Assembly: GCF_000687475.1 (NCBI RefSeq)
Contig: NC_057317.1
Span: forward strand, 248,001 to 312,000
DNA length: 64,000 nucleotides
Origin: Ustilaginoidea virens
Taxonomy: Eukaryota > Ascomycota > Sordariomycetes > Hypocreales > Clavicipitaceae
Direction: 5' to 3'
Shown piece after piece: positions 1-9,275 of this stretch (the first letter of the stretch is position 1; each line of letters opens with the position of its first letter). The notes under the pieces are model-generated. The model searched no databases and was not told the DNA's origin. It saw only the letters and a program-made list of their open reading frames with translations. The position numbers were made by a program, and so were the translations under genes.

Positions 1-1746
1 AAAAAGTGCTAAGGAAAAACATAAGAAAAACCTTAGTAAAAGTATGTTAGTATAAGTTAGCAGGCCCTAAGACCTAGTAACTCGCGGAACCTAGTAAATT
101 TAGGGCCCGGCAGTGGCTTAGTAAGGCCGTCAGCAGGCATACTATTAGTAGGTAAGTAGGTAATTTTCACTAAGCCCAGCTGGGCTTGCTCCCTAATATA
201 CCGGAATTTTAATAGTGTATGCTTAGTGCGAGCATGCTCACGGATAGTCTCAAGTAATGCATCAGATTCAGCTTCTAAAGTAGATAGCACTACTAAAGAG
301 GCTCGCTTAGAACGCCAGCTAATAGGACTACTATTAATAGTAGTAAGGAAGCCTCCAGTTGATTTAGAGGTTTCTTTACAGCCAGCAAAGTCGCTATCAG
401 AATAAGCGGTTATAATAGACTGTTGGTTGCTTTTAGTAGTACTAAAGCAAATAGCTAGGTTCTCAGTGCCTTTAAGGTAGCTAAAGCTGCCTTTTGCAGC
501 ATTTAGATGCACATTAGTTGCCTTAGACATAAACCGAGAGAGGTATTGGGTAGGAAATGCTAGGTCGGGCCTAGTCATCATCATAAGCCACATTATAGTG
601 CCAGTAAGGCTCTGATAAAGGCTCTGATCAGTAGGGCTAAGGTCTTTTCCACTAGATTCATTTAGAATCCCTGGTTGAAGTGGAATAAGCTGAGGTTTAG
701 TATCCTGTAAGCCGAATTTAGCTAAGACCTCTGCTATAAATTGGGCTTAGTATAGCCACAATAAACCTTCCTTCCTATTTCGTATAATTTGTACGCCTAG
801 GAAAAAAGAAGCCGGACCGCGGTCTTCTATAGTATAGACCTTATGAAATTTCCTTTTTAGCTGGTTAATATAAGTTATATTTGGACCAACTAATAGGCAA
901 TCGTCAACATAGGTAACGATAAAGGTGCTGGTTTGCTTATTATAAAAGACGGCAGCATCAGAAGCTAAAGGTAAAAAACCTTTACTAAAAATCAGGTCTT
1001 TTAGCCGGTATTGCCATTCGCGGGGTGCTTGTTTTAGCCCGTATAGGGCCTTCTTTAGCAAGATAGCTTGCTTAACAGAAGGGTCGAATCCAGCTTCTTT
1101 AAGCAAAGTTAGTAGCCGTTAGCGCTATATATTAGACCAAAGCTTGCTATCAGTTAGTAATAAGCTCTCTATAAATTCAAGGAATCCATCAGGGATATCC
1201 ATATAAATAGTCTCAGAAAGCTCGCTATTTAGAAAGGCGCCTATAAAGTCTTCTGACTTAGGAAGGTAATCCACGGTGGCATTAGTATTAGTAATATCAT
1301 CCGGGGTAGCATTAGTAATACTAGTAAAATTAGTAGGGTCCGGCATACTTTCTAGGTCATCCGGTATAGCATTAGTGCTAGTAATGCTAGTAAGGTTAGC
1401 AGAGTTAGTAGGGTCAGGAATGCTTTCTAGGTCATCCAGTAAAATAGCAGGTTCTCTGCTAGATACCCCCTCTGAACCTATATTTTGCCCTCTATAAAAG
1501 TCCCCTTCTAGGCCACTAGAAATAGGGCCTATACCTTCATTTTGGTGGATAAAGGTAATAAAGGTTATTTTAGTAACAACCTTCTTCTTTAGAAGGTAGA
1601 CAAGATAGGTATTAGCATAGGTCTTTTTAAGTAGCTAAATACCTATATGCCCTAGCCGTACATGCCAAATGCCGGCTAATTATAATAGCTTCTGATAGTC
1701 TGTATCAGCAGCTATAAGGGCAGGAGTAGGGCTAGTAGCCACTACA

Positions 1747-1818
1747 GGATTTTCGCTAGTCGTAATAGCGGGATTTTCGCTAGTCGTAATAGCGGGATTT
1801 TCGCTAGTCATAATAGCG
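1747..1818 (-). repeat. Three 24-bp tandem repeats in element B polyprotein
   Basis: Three consecutive 24-bp units beginning GGATTTTCGCTAG, each encoding an 8-residue Thr/Ser/Pro-rich unit (reading like ENPAITTS) on the minus strand. The same array is present in A (5648-5719) and absent in C. Confidence 0.85.
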
Positions 1819-2456
1819 GGAGAGTTAGTAGTAGGACTGGTAGCCTCTACAGGGTCTTCGCTAGTTATAATAGCGGGCTGGTTAGTAGTAGGGCTAGTAG
1901 CCTCTACAGGTTCCTTACTAATCGCAATAGTAGGAACGGGGGTAATAGTAGTATCCTCAGGATTACTATAATCAGCAGGGTTAGTAGGGCTAGGGACCTC
2001 TACTGATATACTATTAGTAATAGTATAATAGCTGCAAGGTTGATGCAGTAGTGATGTGTCTATTCCTTTCTGTAGAAGGAAAAAGCCGTATTTTTCAAAA
2101 TTAAAAATGCCGATACATTTACGGCTTACTGACCAAAGCTGATTTCTAATTAGTACCCCTTTAGCGGCATAGTGCTTTACACCGCTAATAATGTTAATAT
2201 CCAAGGTAGGAATATATAGTGCATTCTTGAGCTCTATAATACCCCATTTAGTGGGATTAACGCCCTGTAGCACAGTAAATCGTGCTGTGCCCCAACCAGT
2301 AGGGGAAATAGGGCTACCACTAGTAGTAATTACCGGCTTATCATCCTTCTCAAAATGGTGAAAAGTGGTGAAATACTTCTTATTATTTACAATATGATAA
2401 GTAGAGCCTGTATCGTAAAGGAGGGTATCCTTAGGGGTCCTACCGCCTGATTTAGC

Positions 2457-2461
2457 ACTAT
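2457..2461. repeat. Target-site duplication of element A, left copy (ACTAT)
   Basis: The five bases ACTAT directly precede the A LTR at 2462 and recur directly after the other LTR at 8385-8389. The same ACTATAGC context occurs once, unduplicated, inside A at the equivalent gag/protease position, which confirms that it was the empty target in B. Confidence 0.92.
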
Positions 2462-3182
2462 TATTGCAATTCTCAAGGTCACTATAAAAGCAAAGCCTTA
2501 CTAGCTAGCTAGATGGCACAAGACTGTCTGCGACCTGTGAACTAATCTTAGTATAATACTAGATTTTTCACTAAGTCCTAAGACTATACAAGTGCTATAA
2601 AGCAGGGCAAGTGTAAAGGCAAGGCAAATATAAGATAACCAGAAAACGCAGGGAAGGTAAGAAGTTAAGAGGCATATAGTGCATTAACAGACTCGATTGT
2701 GCTGCCCTTCAACTATCTAGAAAGAAGGGGGAAAGCTATCCTATATATACACGAAGGAGGGGTGGGCCCAGGCATTCAGGGTAGCCAGTAAGATAGCTCC
2801 CCGTAATGCTCACTATGCCACGTATATGATACGTCAGCAGCCCCACTATATCCGGCCTTTCTAACCACTCTAACCACCGCACTAGTAATTAGCCACCACG
2901 CTAGTGACTACCCACCACACTAGTAGACTAGCCACCACACTAGTAGGCCGCCACCACACTAGTAGGCCCACCACGCTAATTTAGCAATGCCACACCTTTT
3001 TAACAAGGCCTACCTTACTTGATATACAGTAAATAATCCACTGAAAATCCTTAAGGTAAAAGGCAAAGGCCTAAGGTAAGAAAGACTACCGTAAGTCTAA
3101 GAGGCGGTATAAGGGCCAAAAAGTCAGTAAGCCAGTAGGGTATTAGGCCAGCAGCCTAGTAGGCTACTATAGGATTTTAACA
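2462..3182 (-). repeat. 3' LTR of element A
   Basis: 721-bp LTR beginning TGTTAAAATCC and ending CAATA when read on the minus strand. It matches 7664-8384 base for base by eye. It contains a TATATATA box, and imperfect tandem copies of a 15-bp unit CCACCACACTAGTAG at about 2890-2990. Confidence 0.93.
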
Positions 3183-3190
3183 CCCCCTCT
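3183..3190 (-). other. Polypurine tract of element A
   Basis: Minus-strand AGAGGGGG immediately inside the 3' LTR, the expected plus-strand primer. The same octamer occupies the same place in element C (16806-16813). Confidence 0.85.
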
Positions 3191-3309
3191 GATTAGCTAC
3201 TGTAATAGCAAGCTAATCGTCGTATAAAGGATAGTGAAAGAAAATGCAATAAAAGTGCTAAGGAAAAACATAGGAAAAACCTTAGTAAGTTAATATAAGT
3301 TAGTATAAG

Positions 3310-6300
3310 TTAGCAGGCCCTAAGACCTAGTAACTCGCGGAACCTAGTAAATTTAGGGCCCGGCAGTGGCTTCGTAAGACCATCAGCAGGCATACTATTA
3401 GTAGGTAAGTAGGTAATTTTAACTAAGCCCAGCTGGGCTTGCTCCCTAATATACCGGAATTTTAATAGCGTATGCTTAGTGCGAGCGTGCTGATTAGGGT
3501 CATTAGAATTCGAAATGGAGCCCTGATTATCGCAGTATAACGGTATAGGGCGTAGAATATCGATTTCCAGCTCCTTAAAAAGGTTAGAAAGCCACTGGAC
3601 CTCTCGGATAGTCTCAAGTAATGCATCAGATTCAGCTTCTAAAGTAGATAGCACTACTAAAGAGGCTCGCTTAGAACGCCAGCTAATAGGACCACTATTA
3701 ATAGTAGTAAGGAAGCCTCCAGTAGATTTAGAGGTTTCTTTACAGCCAGCAAAATCGCTATCAGAATAAGCGGTTATAATAGGCTGTTGATTGCTTTTAG
3801 TAAAGCAAATAGCTAGGTTCTCAGTGCCTTTAAGGTAGCTAAAGCTGCCTTTCGCAGCATTTAAATGCACATTAGTTGCCTTAGACATGAACCGAGAGAG
3901 GTATTGGGTAGGAAATGCTAGGTCGGGCCTAGTCATCATCATAAGCCACATTATAGTGCCAGTAAGGCTCTGATAAAGGCTCTGATCAGTAGGGCTGAGG
4001 TCTTTTCCACTAGATTCATTCAGAATCCCTGGTTGAAGTGGAATTAGCTGAGGTTTAGTATCCTGTAAGCCGAATTTAGCTAAGACCTCTGCTATAAATT
4101 GGGCTTGGTGTAGCCACAATAGACCTTCCTTCCTATTTCGTATAATCTGTACGCCTAGGAAGAAGGAAGCCGGACCGCGGTCTTCTATAGCATAGACCTT
4201 ATGGAATTTCCTTTTTAGCTGGTTAATATAAGTTATATTTGGACCAACTAATAGGCAGTCGTCAACATAAGTGACGATAAAGGTGCTGGTTTGCTTATTA
4301 TAAAAGACGGCAGCATCAGATGCTAAAGGTAAGAAGCCTTCACTAGAAATCAGGTCTTTTAGCCGGTGTTGCCATTCGCGGGGTGCTTGTTTTAGCCCGT
4401 ATAGGGCCTTCTTTAGTAAAATAGCTTGCTTAATAGAAGGATTAAAGCCGGCTTCTTTAAGTAAAGTTAGTAGCCGTTGCCGTTGAATATCAGACCAAAG
4501 CTTGCTATCGCTATTAGTTAGTAGTAGGCTCTCTGTAAATTCAAGAAATCCGTCAGGAATATCCATATAAATGGTCTCAGAAAGTTCGCTATTTAGGAAG
4601 GCGCCTATAAAGTCGATCTGCTCTATTTCCCAGTTATTACTAGCAGCCAAAGCCAGTATAACCCTCCAGGTAGGTGGGATAGAGGTAGAAGCATAGGTAT
4701 GCTGAAAGTCCTTTCCTTCGACTTGCATAAAACCCTTAACAACCAATCTAGCCTTATATTTTATAGGCTGATTATTGGCATCCTTTTTAACCCGAAAAAC
4801 AGGCCTATTGCGTATAATTTTCCTATCAATGGGAACGCTAGACTTAGGAATAAATTGGAAGACTTTAGTATCCAATAGCTGCTCAAATTCCTTAAATAAT
4901 GCCTTTATCCAAAGGTCTTTTTCAGGGCTTCGTAGCACATCCTTCCAGCTATTAGGCGTACCATCAGGGGCCTTTTTAGCTAGCTTACGCTTAGCTGCAT
5001 AGCAGGAATCCCATATCAGGTGGTATAAATCCTGATTAGGGAATAAGTCGGTAGGGCTAGTAGGGTCGGTAGGGCTAGCAGGTATAGCAGGGCCAGCAGG
5101 GCCAGCAGGGCCAGCAAGGTCGGCAGGAGTAAGGCTAGTAAGGATATCTATAAGGTCATCCTTTGCAGTAGCCGGGGACTGTAATATAGGACGGTTATCC
5201 AAGGTAGCATTAGTATTAATAACGCTAGTATTAGTAGGGTCCGGCATGCTTTCCAGGTCATCCGGTATAGCATTAGTGTTAGTAATGCTAGTAAGGTTAG
5301 TAGAGTTAGTAGGGTCAGGAATGCTTTCTAGGTCATCCAGTAAAATAGCAGGTTCTCTGCTAGATACCCCCTCTGAACCTGTATTTTGCCCTCTGTGAAA
5401 GTCTCCTTCTAGGCCATTAGAAATAGGGCCTATACCTTCATTTTGATGAATAAAGGTAATAAAAGTTGTTTTAGTAACAACCTTCTTCTTTAGAAGGTAG
5501 ACAAGGTAGGTATTAGCATAGGTCTTTTTAAGTAGCTGAATACCTATATGCCCTAGCCGTACATGCCAAATGCCGGCTAATTGTAATAGCTTCTGATATT
5601 CTGTATCAGCAGCTATAAGGGCAGGAGTAGGGCTAGTAGCCACTACAGGATTTTCGCTAGTCGTAATAGCGGGATTTTCGCTAGTCGTAATAGCGGGATT
5701 TTCGCTAGTCGTAATAGCGGGAGAGTTAGTAGTAGGGCTGGTAGCCTCTACAGGGTCTTCGCTAGTTGTGGTAGCGGGCTGGTTAGTAGTAGGGCTAGTA
5801 GCCTCTACAGGTTCCTTACTAGTCGCAGTAGTAGGAACGGGGGTAATAGTAGTATCCTCAGGATTACTATAATCAGCAGGGTTAGTAGGGCTGGGGACCT
5901 CTACTGATATACTATTAGTAATAGTATAATGGCTGCAAGGTTGATGCAGTAGTGATGTGTCTATTCCTTTCTGTAGAAGGAAAAAGCCGTATTTTTCAAA
6001 ATTAAAAATGCCGATGCATTTACGGCTTGCTGACCAAAGCTGATTTCTAATTAGTACCCCTTTAGCGGCATAGTGCTTTACACCGCTAATAATGTTAATA
6101 TCCAAGGTAGGAATATATAGTGCATTCTTGAGCTCTATAATACCCCATTTGGTGGGATTAACGCCCTGTAGCACAGTAAATCGTGCTGTGCCCCAACCAG
6201 TAGGGGAAATAGGGCTACCACCAGTAGTAATTACCGGCTTATCATCCTTCTCAAAATAGTGAAAAGTGGTGAAATACTTCTTATCATTTACAATATGATA

Positions 6301-6948
6301 AGTAGAGCCTATATCGTAAAGGAGGGCATCCTTAGGGGTCCTACCGCCTGATTTAGCACTATAGCTTATATCAGTGGATATAGTGGTAGAAGAAGAGGAA
6401 TAGGATATATTAGTATCCTGGGTATTATAATTGCCTATAATAAAGGACTCAATATTTTGCTGTTTGCTGCTATTATTATAGTCCTGTTCCTTCTTCTTTT
6501 GCTGCTTCTTTTTCCTATTATTAGTAGAATTATTCTTGCTATTATTAGTAGAAGCGGCATTAATAGTAGTAGGGCTAGTAGCCTCTACAGGGTCCTTGCT
6601 AGTCGTAATAGCAGAAGGTTGGATAGTAGGGCTAGTAGCCTCTACAGGGTCCTTGCTAGTCGTAATAGCAGAAGGTTGGATAGTAGGGCTAATAGCCTCT
6701 ACAGGGTCTTTACTGTTCATATTAGTAGGACCGGAGATAGTAGGGCTAGTAGCCTCTACTAGTTCCTTGCTAATTGTAATAGTAGGAACGTTACTATTTT
6801 GCCTACTAACTAAGCCTTGTATAAGGGTAGTTAGGGTATTCATCTGGGACTTTATATAGTCCATATCTAGCTGTAGTCGTGCAGTAAGATGAGCTTTAGA
6901 GTTGGAATCCAAAGTGGCCTTATAAGTGGAAGGCCTAGACTGTGCCAT
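3310..6948 (-). CDS. Copia Gag-Pol polyprotein of element A, integrase core absent
   Basis: Uninterrupted 1212-codon ORF starting MAQSRPS at 6948. The order is a short Gag-like N-terminal part with Thr/Pro/Ser repeats (residues ~1-170), a Lys-rich stretch, an aspartic protease-like segment at D212-I213-G214-S215 (the family motif is D-S/T-G, so position 213 is altered), and a GAG-pre-integrase segment (WHVRLGH). The ORF then jumps directly to the post-integrase linker. Next come reverse transcriptase (YVDD at 894-897) and RNase H (SDSD with D1063/D1065, LEAESD, and YCDNQ with D1140). Relative to element C, 759 bp (253 codons, in frame) covering the HHCC remainder and the whole DDE integrase are missing, with TAATACC flanking both edges. 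RT and RNase H look intact. Integration must be supplied in trans, and processing is doubtful given the protease change. Confidence 0.93.
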   Translation of the reverse strand: MAQSRPSTYKATLDSNSKAHLTARLQLDMDYIKSQMNTLTTLIQGLVSRQNSNVPTITISKELVEATSPTISGPTNMNSKDPVEAISPTIQPSAITTSKDPVEATSPTIQPSAITTSKDPVEATSPTTINAASTNNSKNNSTNNRKKKQQKKKEQDYNNSSKQQNIESFIIGNYNTQDTNISYSSSSTTISTDISYSAKSGGRTPKDALLYDIGSTYHIVNDKKYFTTFHYFEKDDKPVITTGGSPISPTGWGTARFTVLQGVNPTKWGIIELKNALYIPTLDINIISGVKHYAAKGVLIRNQLWSASRKCIGIFNFEKYGFFLLQKGIDTSLLHQPCSHYTITNSISVEVPSPTNPADYSNPEDTTITPVPTTATSKEPVEATSPTTNQPATTTSEDPVEATSPTTNSPAITTSENPAITTSENPAITTSENPVVATSPTPALIAADTEYQKLLQLAGIWHVRLGHIGIQLLKKTYANTYLVYLLKKKVVTKTTFITFIHQNEGIGPISNGLEGDFHRGQNTGSEGVSSREPAILLDDLESIPDPTNSTNLTSITNTNAIPDDLESMPDPTNTSVINTNATLDNRPILQSPATAKDDLIDILTSLTPADLAGPAGPAGPAIPASPTDPTSPTDLFPNQDLYHLIWDSCYAAKRKLAKKAPDGTPNSWKDVLRSPEKDLWIKALFKEFEQLLDTKVFQFIPKSSVPIDRKIIRNRPVFRVKKDANNQPIKYKARLVVKGFMQVEGKDFQHTYASTSIPPTWRVILALAASNNWEIEQIDFIGAFLNSELSETIYMDIPDGFLEFTESLLLTNSDSKLWSDIQRQRLLTLLKEAGFNPSIKQAILLKKALYGLKQAPREWQHRLKDLISSEGFLPLASDAAVFYNKQTSTFIVTYVDDCLLVGPNITYINQLKRKFHKVYAIEDRGPASFFLGVQIIRNRKEGLLWLHQAQFIAEVLAKFGLQDTKPQLIPLQPGILNESSGKDLSPTDQSLYQSLTGTIMWLMMMTRPDLAFPTQYLSRFMSKATNVHLNAAKGSFSYLKGTENLAICFTKSNQQPIITAYSDSDFAGCKETSKSTGGFLTTINSGPISWRSKRASLVVLSTLEAESDALLETIREVQWLSNLFKELEIDILRPIPLYCDNQGSISNSNDPNQHARTKHTLLKFRYIREQAQLGLVKITYLPTNSMPADGLTKPLPGPKFTRFRELLGLRAC
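5648..5719 (-). repeat. Three 24-bp tandem repeats in element A ORF
   Basis: Exact 24-bp units GGATTTTCGCTAGTCG..., in frame, encoding an 8-residue repeat between the protease-like and pre-integrase segments. Confidence 0.88.
6569..6739 (-). repeat. 57-bp tandem repeats in Gag of element A
   Basis: Two near-exact 57-bp units (6569-6625, 6626-6682) and a diverged third. Each encodes a 19-residue Thr/Pro/Ser unit containing KDPVEATSPT. Element B has three good units at the same place, and C has only a variant. Confidence 0.88.
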
Positions 6949-7648
6949 TATAGTGGTTAAAAGTCGTTAAAAATGGTGCCAATAGCTGTAGGAACAGATG
7001 AATAACCAGCTAAATAGCTGGCAAAATAGTCGAGTAACTAGCTGGACAGCTAGTAAATATAGTGGCTAGTAGCCTACTATAAAAGGTAACCGCAGAATAT
7101 AGCGGTAGGTCTCAGTATAAAAGCACAGATGCCGTAGGCGTTGTGCAAGTCCAGAATATAGCGTTAGTACTTAAGGTGCTTATGTGGTGCCGTAATATAA
7201 AGGTGCCGTAAGTGCTGTAGGTGCCGTAGGTGCCGTAGGTGCTATAGGTGCCGTAATATAAAAGGTGCCGTAAGTGCCGTACCAAAAGTGCTATAAGTGG
7301 AAGAGTATAACAGGTGCCATATAGTGCAGTAGGTGTCGTGCACTAGGTGCAAAGGTGTTATACAGTGGTATAGTGTGGTAGATATCACACTATAAAATCC
7401 GTAGGTGCCGTAGGTTACTCCGAAAATAACGTAAGGTTACGCTAAAAGTGCCGTAAGGTTACGCCGTAAGTTGCCGTAGGGGTACGCCGTTGATTGCCGC
7501 AGGGTAATGCCGTAGGTAACAAAGGGTAAGCCAAAGGTGATAAGGGTAAGCCAAGGATACCAAAGGATAGCTATATTAGTAGTACTAATAAGCAAGAGAG
7601 ACCAAGGGGTGAACACAAAAGAGGTAGGGTAAAAACAAAGAAGTAAAA
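6949..7648 (-). other. Leader of element A with GGTGCCGTA repeats
   Basis: About 700 nt of non-coding leader between the PBS and the Gag start. Around 7190-7270 it holds many copies of a 9-bp unit GGTGCCGTA, separated by CCGTAATATAAA spacers, with related YGCCGTAGG units to about 7510. The same arrays occur in B (9276-9370) and C (12352-12440, opposite strand). They could be packaging or structural elements; no function can be read from the sequence. Confidence 0.75.
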
Positions 7649-7663
7649 CCCGGGCTCATAACC
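7649..7663 (-). other. Primer-binding site of element A, initiator-tRNA-Met anticodon-arm type
   Basis: Minus-strand GGTTATGAGCCCGGG directly follows the 5' LTR. It is complementary to the anticodon stem-loop of initiator tRNA-Met (CAU anticodon region), as in Drosophila copia, where a tRNA half-molecule primes. It has no TGG start, so a tRNA 3' end is not used. Confidence 0.85.
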
Positions 7664-8384
7664 TATTGCAATTCTCAAGGTCACTATAAAAGCAAAGCCT
7701 TACTAGCTAGCTAGATGGCACAAGACTGTCTGCGACCTGTGAACTAATCTTAGTATAATACTAGATTTTTCACTAAGTCCTAAGACTATACAAGTGCTAT
7801 AAAGCAGGGCAAGTGTAAAGGCAAGGCAAATATAAGATAACCAGAAAACGCAGGGAAGGTAAGAAGTTAAGAGGCATATAGTGCATTAACAGACTCGATT
7901 GTGCTGCCCTTCAACTATCTAGAAAGAAGGGGGAAAGCTATCCTATATATACACGAAGGAGGGGTGGGCCCAGGCATTCAGGGTAGCCAGTAAGATAGCT
8001 CCCCGTAATGCTCACTATGCCACGTATATGATACGTCAGCAGCCCCACTATATCCGGCCTTTCTAACCACTCTAACCACCGCACTAGTAATTAGCCACCA
8101 CGCTAGTGACTACCCACCACACTAGTAGACTAGCCACCACACTAGTAGGCCGCCACCACACTAGTAGGCCCACCACGCTAATTTAGCAATGCCACACCTT
8201 TTTAACAAGGCCTACCTTACTTGATATACAGTAAATAATCCACTGAAAATCCTTAAGGTAAAAGGCAAAGGCCTAAGGTAAGAAAGACTACCGTAAGTCT
8301 AAGAGGCGGTATAAGGGCCAAAAAGTCAGTAAGCCAGTAGGGTATTAGGCCAGCAGCCTAGTAGGCTACTATAGGATTTTAACA
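7664..8384 (-). repeat. 5' LTR of element A
   Basis: 721-bp LTR identical by eye to 2462-3182, followed on the right by the second ACTAT target copy. Confidence 0.93.
7943..7952 (-). promoter_or_regulatory. TATA box in the 5' LTR of element A
   Basis: TATATATAGG-like sequence on the minus strand within the LTR, the probable U3 core promoter. It is conserved at 11673-11682 and 17272-17280 in the LTRs of C. Confidence 0.6.
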
Positions 8385-8389
8385 ACTAT
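8385..8389. repeat. Target-site duplication of element A, right copy (ACTAT)
   Basis: Right copy of the 5-bp duplication, paired with 2457-2461. Confidence 0.92.
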
Positions 8390-9032
8390 AGCTTATATCA
8401 GTGGATATAGTGGTAGAAGAAGAGGAATAGGATATATTAGTATCCTGGGTATTATAATTGCCTATAATAAAGGACTCAATATTTTGCTATTTGCTGCTAT
8501 TATTATAGTCCTATTCCTTCTTCTTTTGCTACTTCTTTTTCCTATTATTAGTAGAATTATTCTTGCTATTATTAGTAGAAGCGGCATTAATAGTAGTAGG
8601 GCTAGTAGCCTCTACAGGGTCCTTGCTAGTCGTAATAGCAGAAGGTTGGATAGTAGGGCTAGTAGCCTCTACAGGGTCCTTGCTAGTCGTAATAGCAGAA
8701 GGTTGGATAGTAGGGCTAGTAGCCTCTACAGGGTCCTTGCTAGTCGTAATAGCAGAAGGTTAGATAGTAGGGCTAATAGCCTCTACAGGGTCTTTACTGT
8801 TCATATTAGTAGGACCGGAGATAGTAAGGCTAGTAGCCTCTACTAGTTCCTTGCTAATTATAATAGTAGGAACGTTACTATTTTGCCTACTAACTAAGCC
8901 TTATATAAGGGTAGTTAGGGTATTCATCTGGGACTTTATATAGTCCATATCTAGCTGTAGTCGTGCAGTAAGATGAGCTTTAGAGTTGGAATCCAAAGTG
9001 GCCTTATAAGTGGAAGGCCTAGACTGTGCCAT
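8385..9032 (-). pseudogene. Gag N-terminal relic of element B
   Basis: Minus-strand coding sequence starting at the ATG at 9032, equivalent to residues ~1-195 of the A ORF. It contains three 57-bp repeat units (8596-8652, 8653-8709, 8710-8766). Gln-to-stop changes are present (for example CAG to TAG near 8488), so it is broken in addition to being split by A. Confidence 0.88.
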
Positions 9033-9275
9033 TATAGTGGTTAAAAGTCGTTAAAAATAGTGCCAATAGCTGTAGGAACAGATGAATAACCAGCTAAATA
9101 GCTAGCAAAATAGTCGAGTAACTAGCTGGACAGCTAGTAAATATAGTGGCTAGTAGCCTACTATAAAAGGTAACCGCAGAATATAGCGGTAGGTCTCAGT
9201 ATAAAAGCACAGATGCCATAGGCGTTATGCAAGTCCAGAATATAGCATTAGTATTTAAGGTGCTTATGTGGTGCC

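Larger units (their letters stand above)
1..2461 (-). mobile_element. Copia element B, 3' part (RIPped, interrupted by element A)
   Basis: This is the 3' half of a Ty1/copia LTR retrotransposon read on the minus strand. It continues at 8385 after the insertion of element A, because the sequence up to 2461 and from 8385 matches the uninterrupted internal sequence of A around 6350-6370. Its 3' LTR lies to the left of the window. Compared with A it carries many G-to-A and C-to-T changes in TpG/CpA context and a 111-bp in-frame deletion in the RNase H region near 235-240. It shares with A the loss of the integrase core (near 1600-1620). Confidence 0.9.
57..2461 (-). pseudogene. Copia polyprotein relic of element B (protease to RNase H)
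   Basis: Minus-strand remains of a protease/RT/RNase H polyprotein closely related to the intact ORF of element A. Readable pieces are the protease-side segment (1680-2461), the start of RT (1125-1346, followed by a jump in the alignment), the RT core with YVDD (747-1106), and the RNase H/C-terminal part (57-593). Stops separating the pieces fall where A has Gln codons (CAA to TAA near 748, CAG/CAA to TAG/TAA near 1110-1125, CAG to TAG near 1636), which is the RIP signature. Here the protease motif is still D-T-G-S, unlike A and C. The RNase H piece lacks 37 residues, including the third catalytic Asp region. Non-functional. Confidence 0.9.
2462..8384 (-). mobile_element. Copia element A: complete, young, integrase-deleted LTR retrotransposon
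   Basis: A 5923-bp element on the minus strand with 721-bp LTRs at both ends that I read as identical. It has a 5-bp target duplication ACTAT, a PBS next to the 5' LTR and a polypurine tract next to the 3' LTR. Its single ORF (3310-6948) is uninterrupted. It lies inside the gag/protease region of element B, which belongs to the same family. Identical LTRs and the lack of RIP-type stops indicate recent insertion. It lacks the integrase catalytic core, so its transposition must have used enzyme from another element. Confidence 0.93.
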
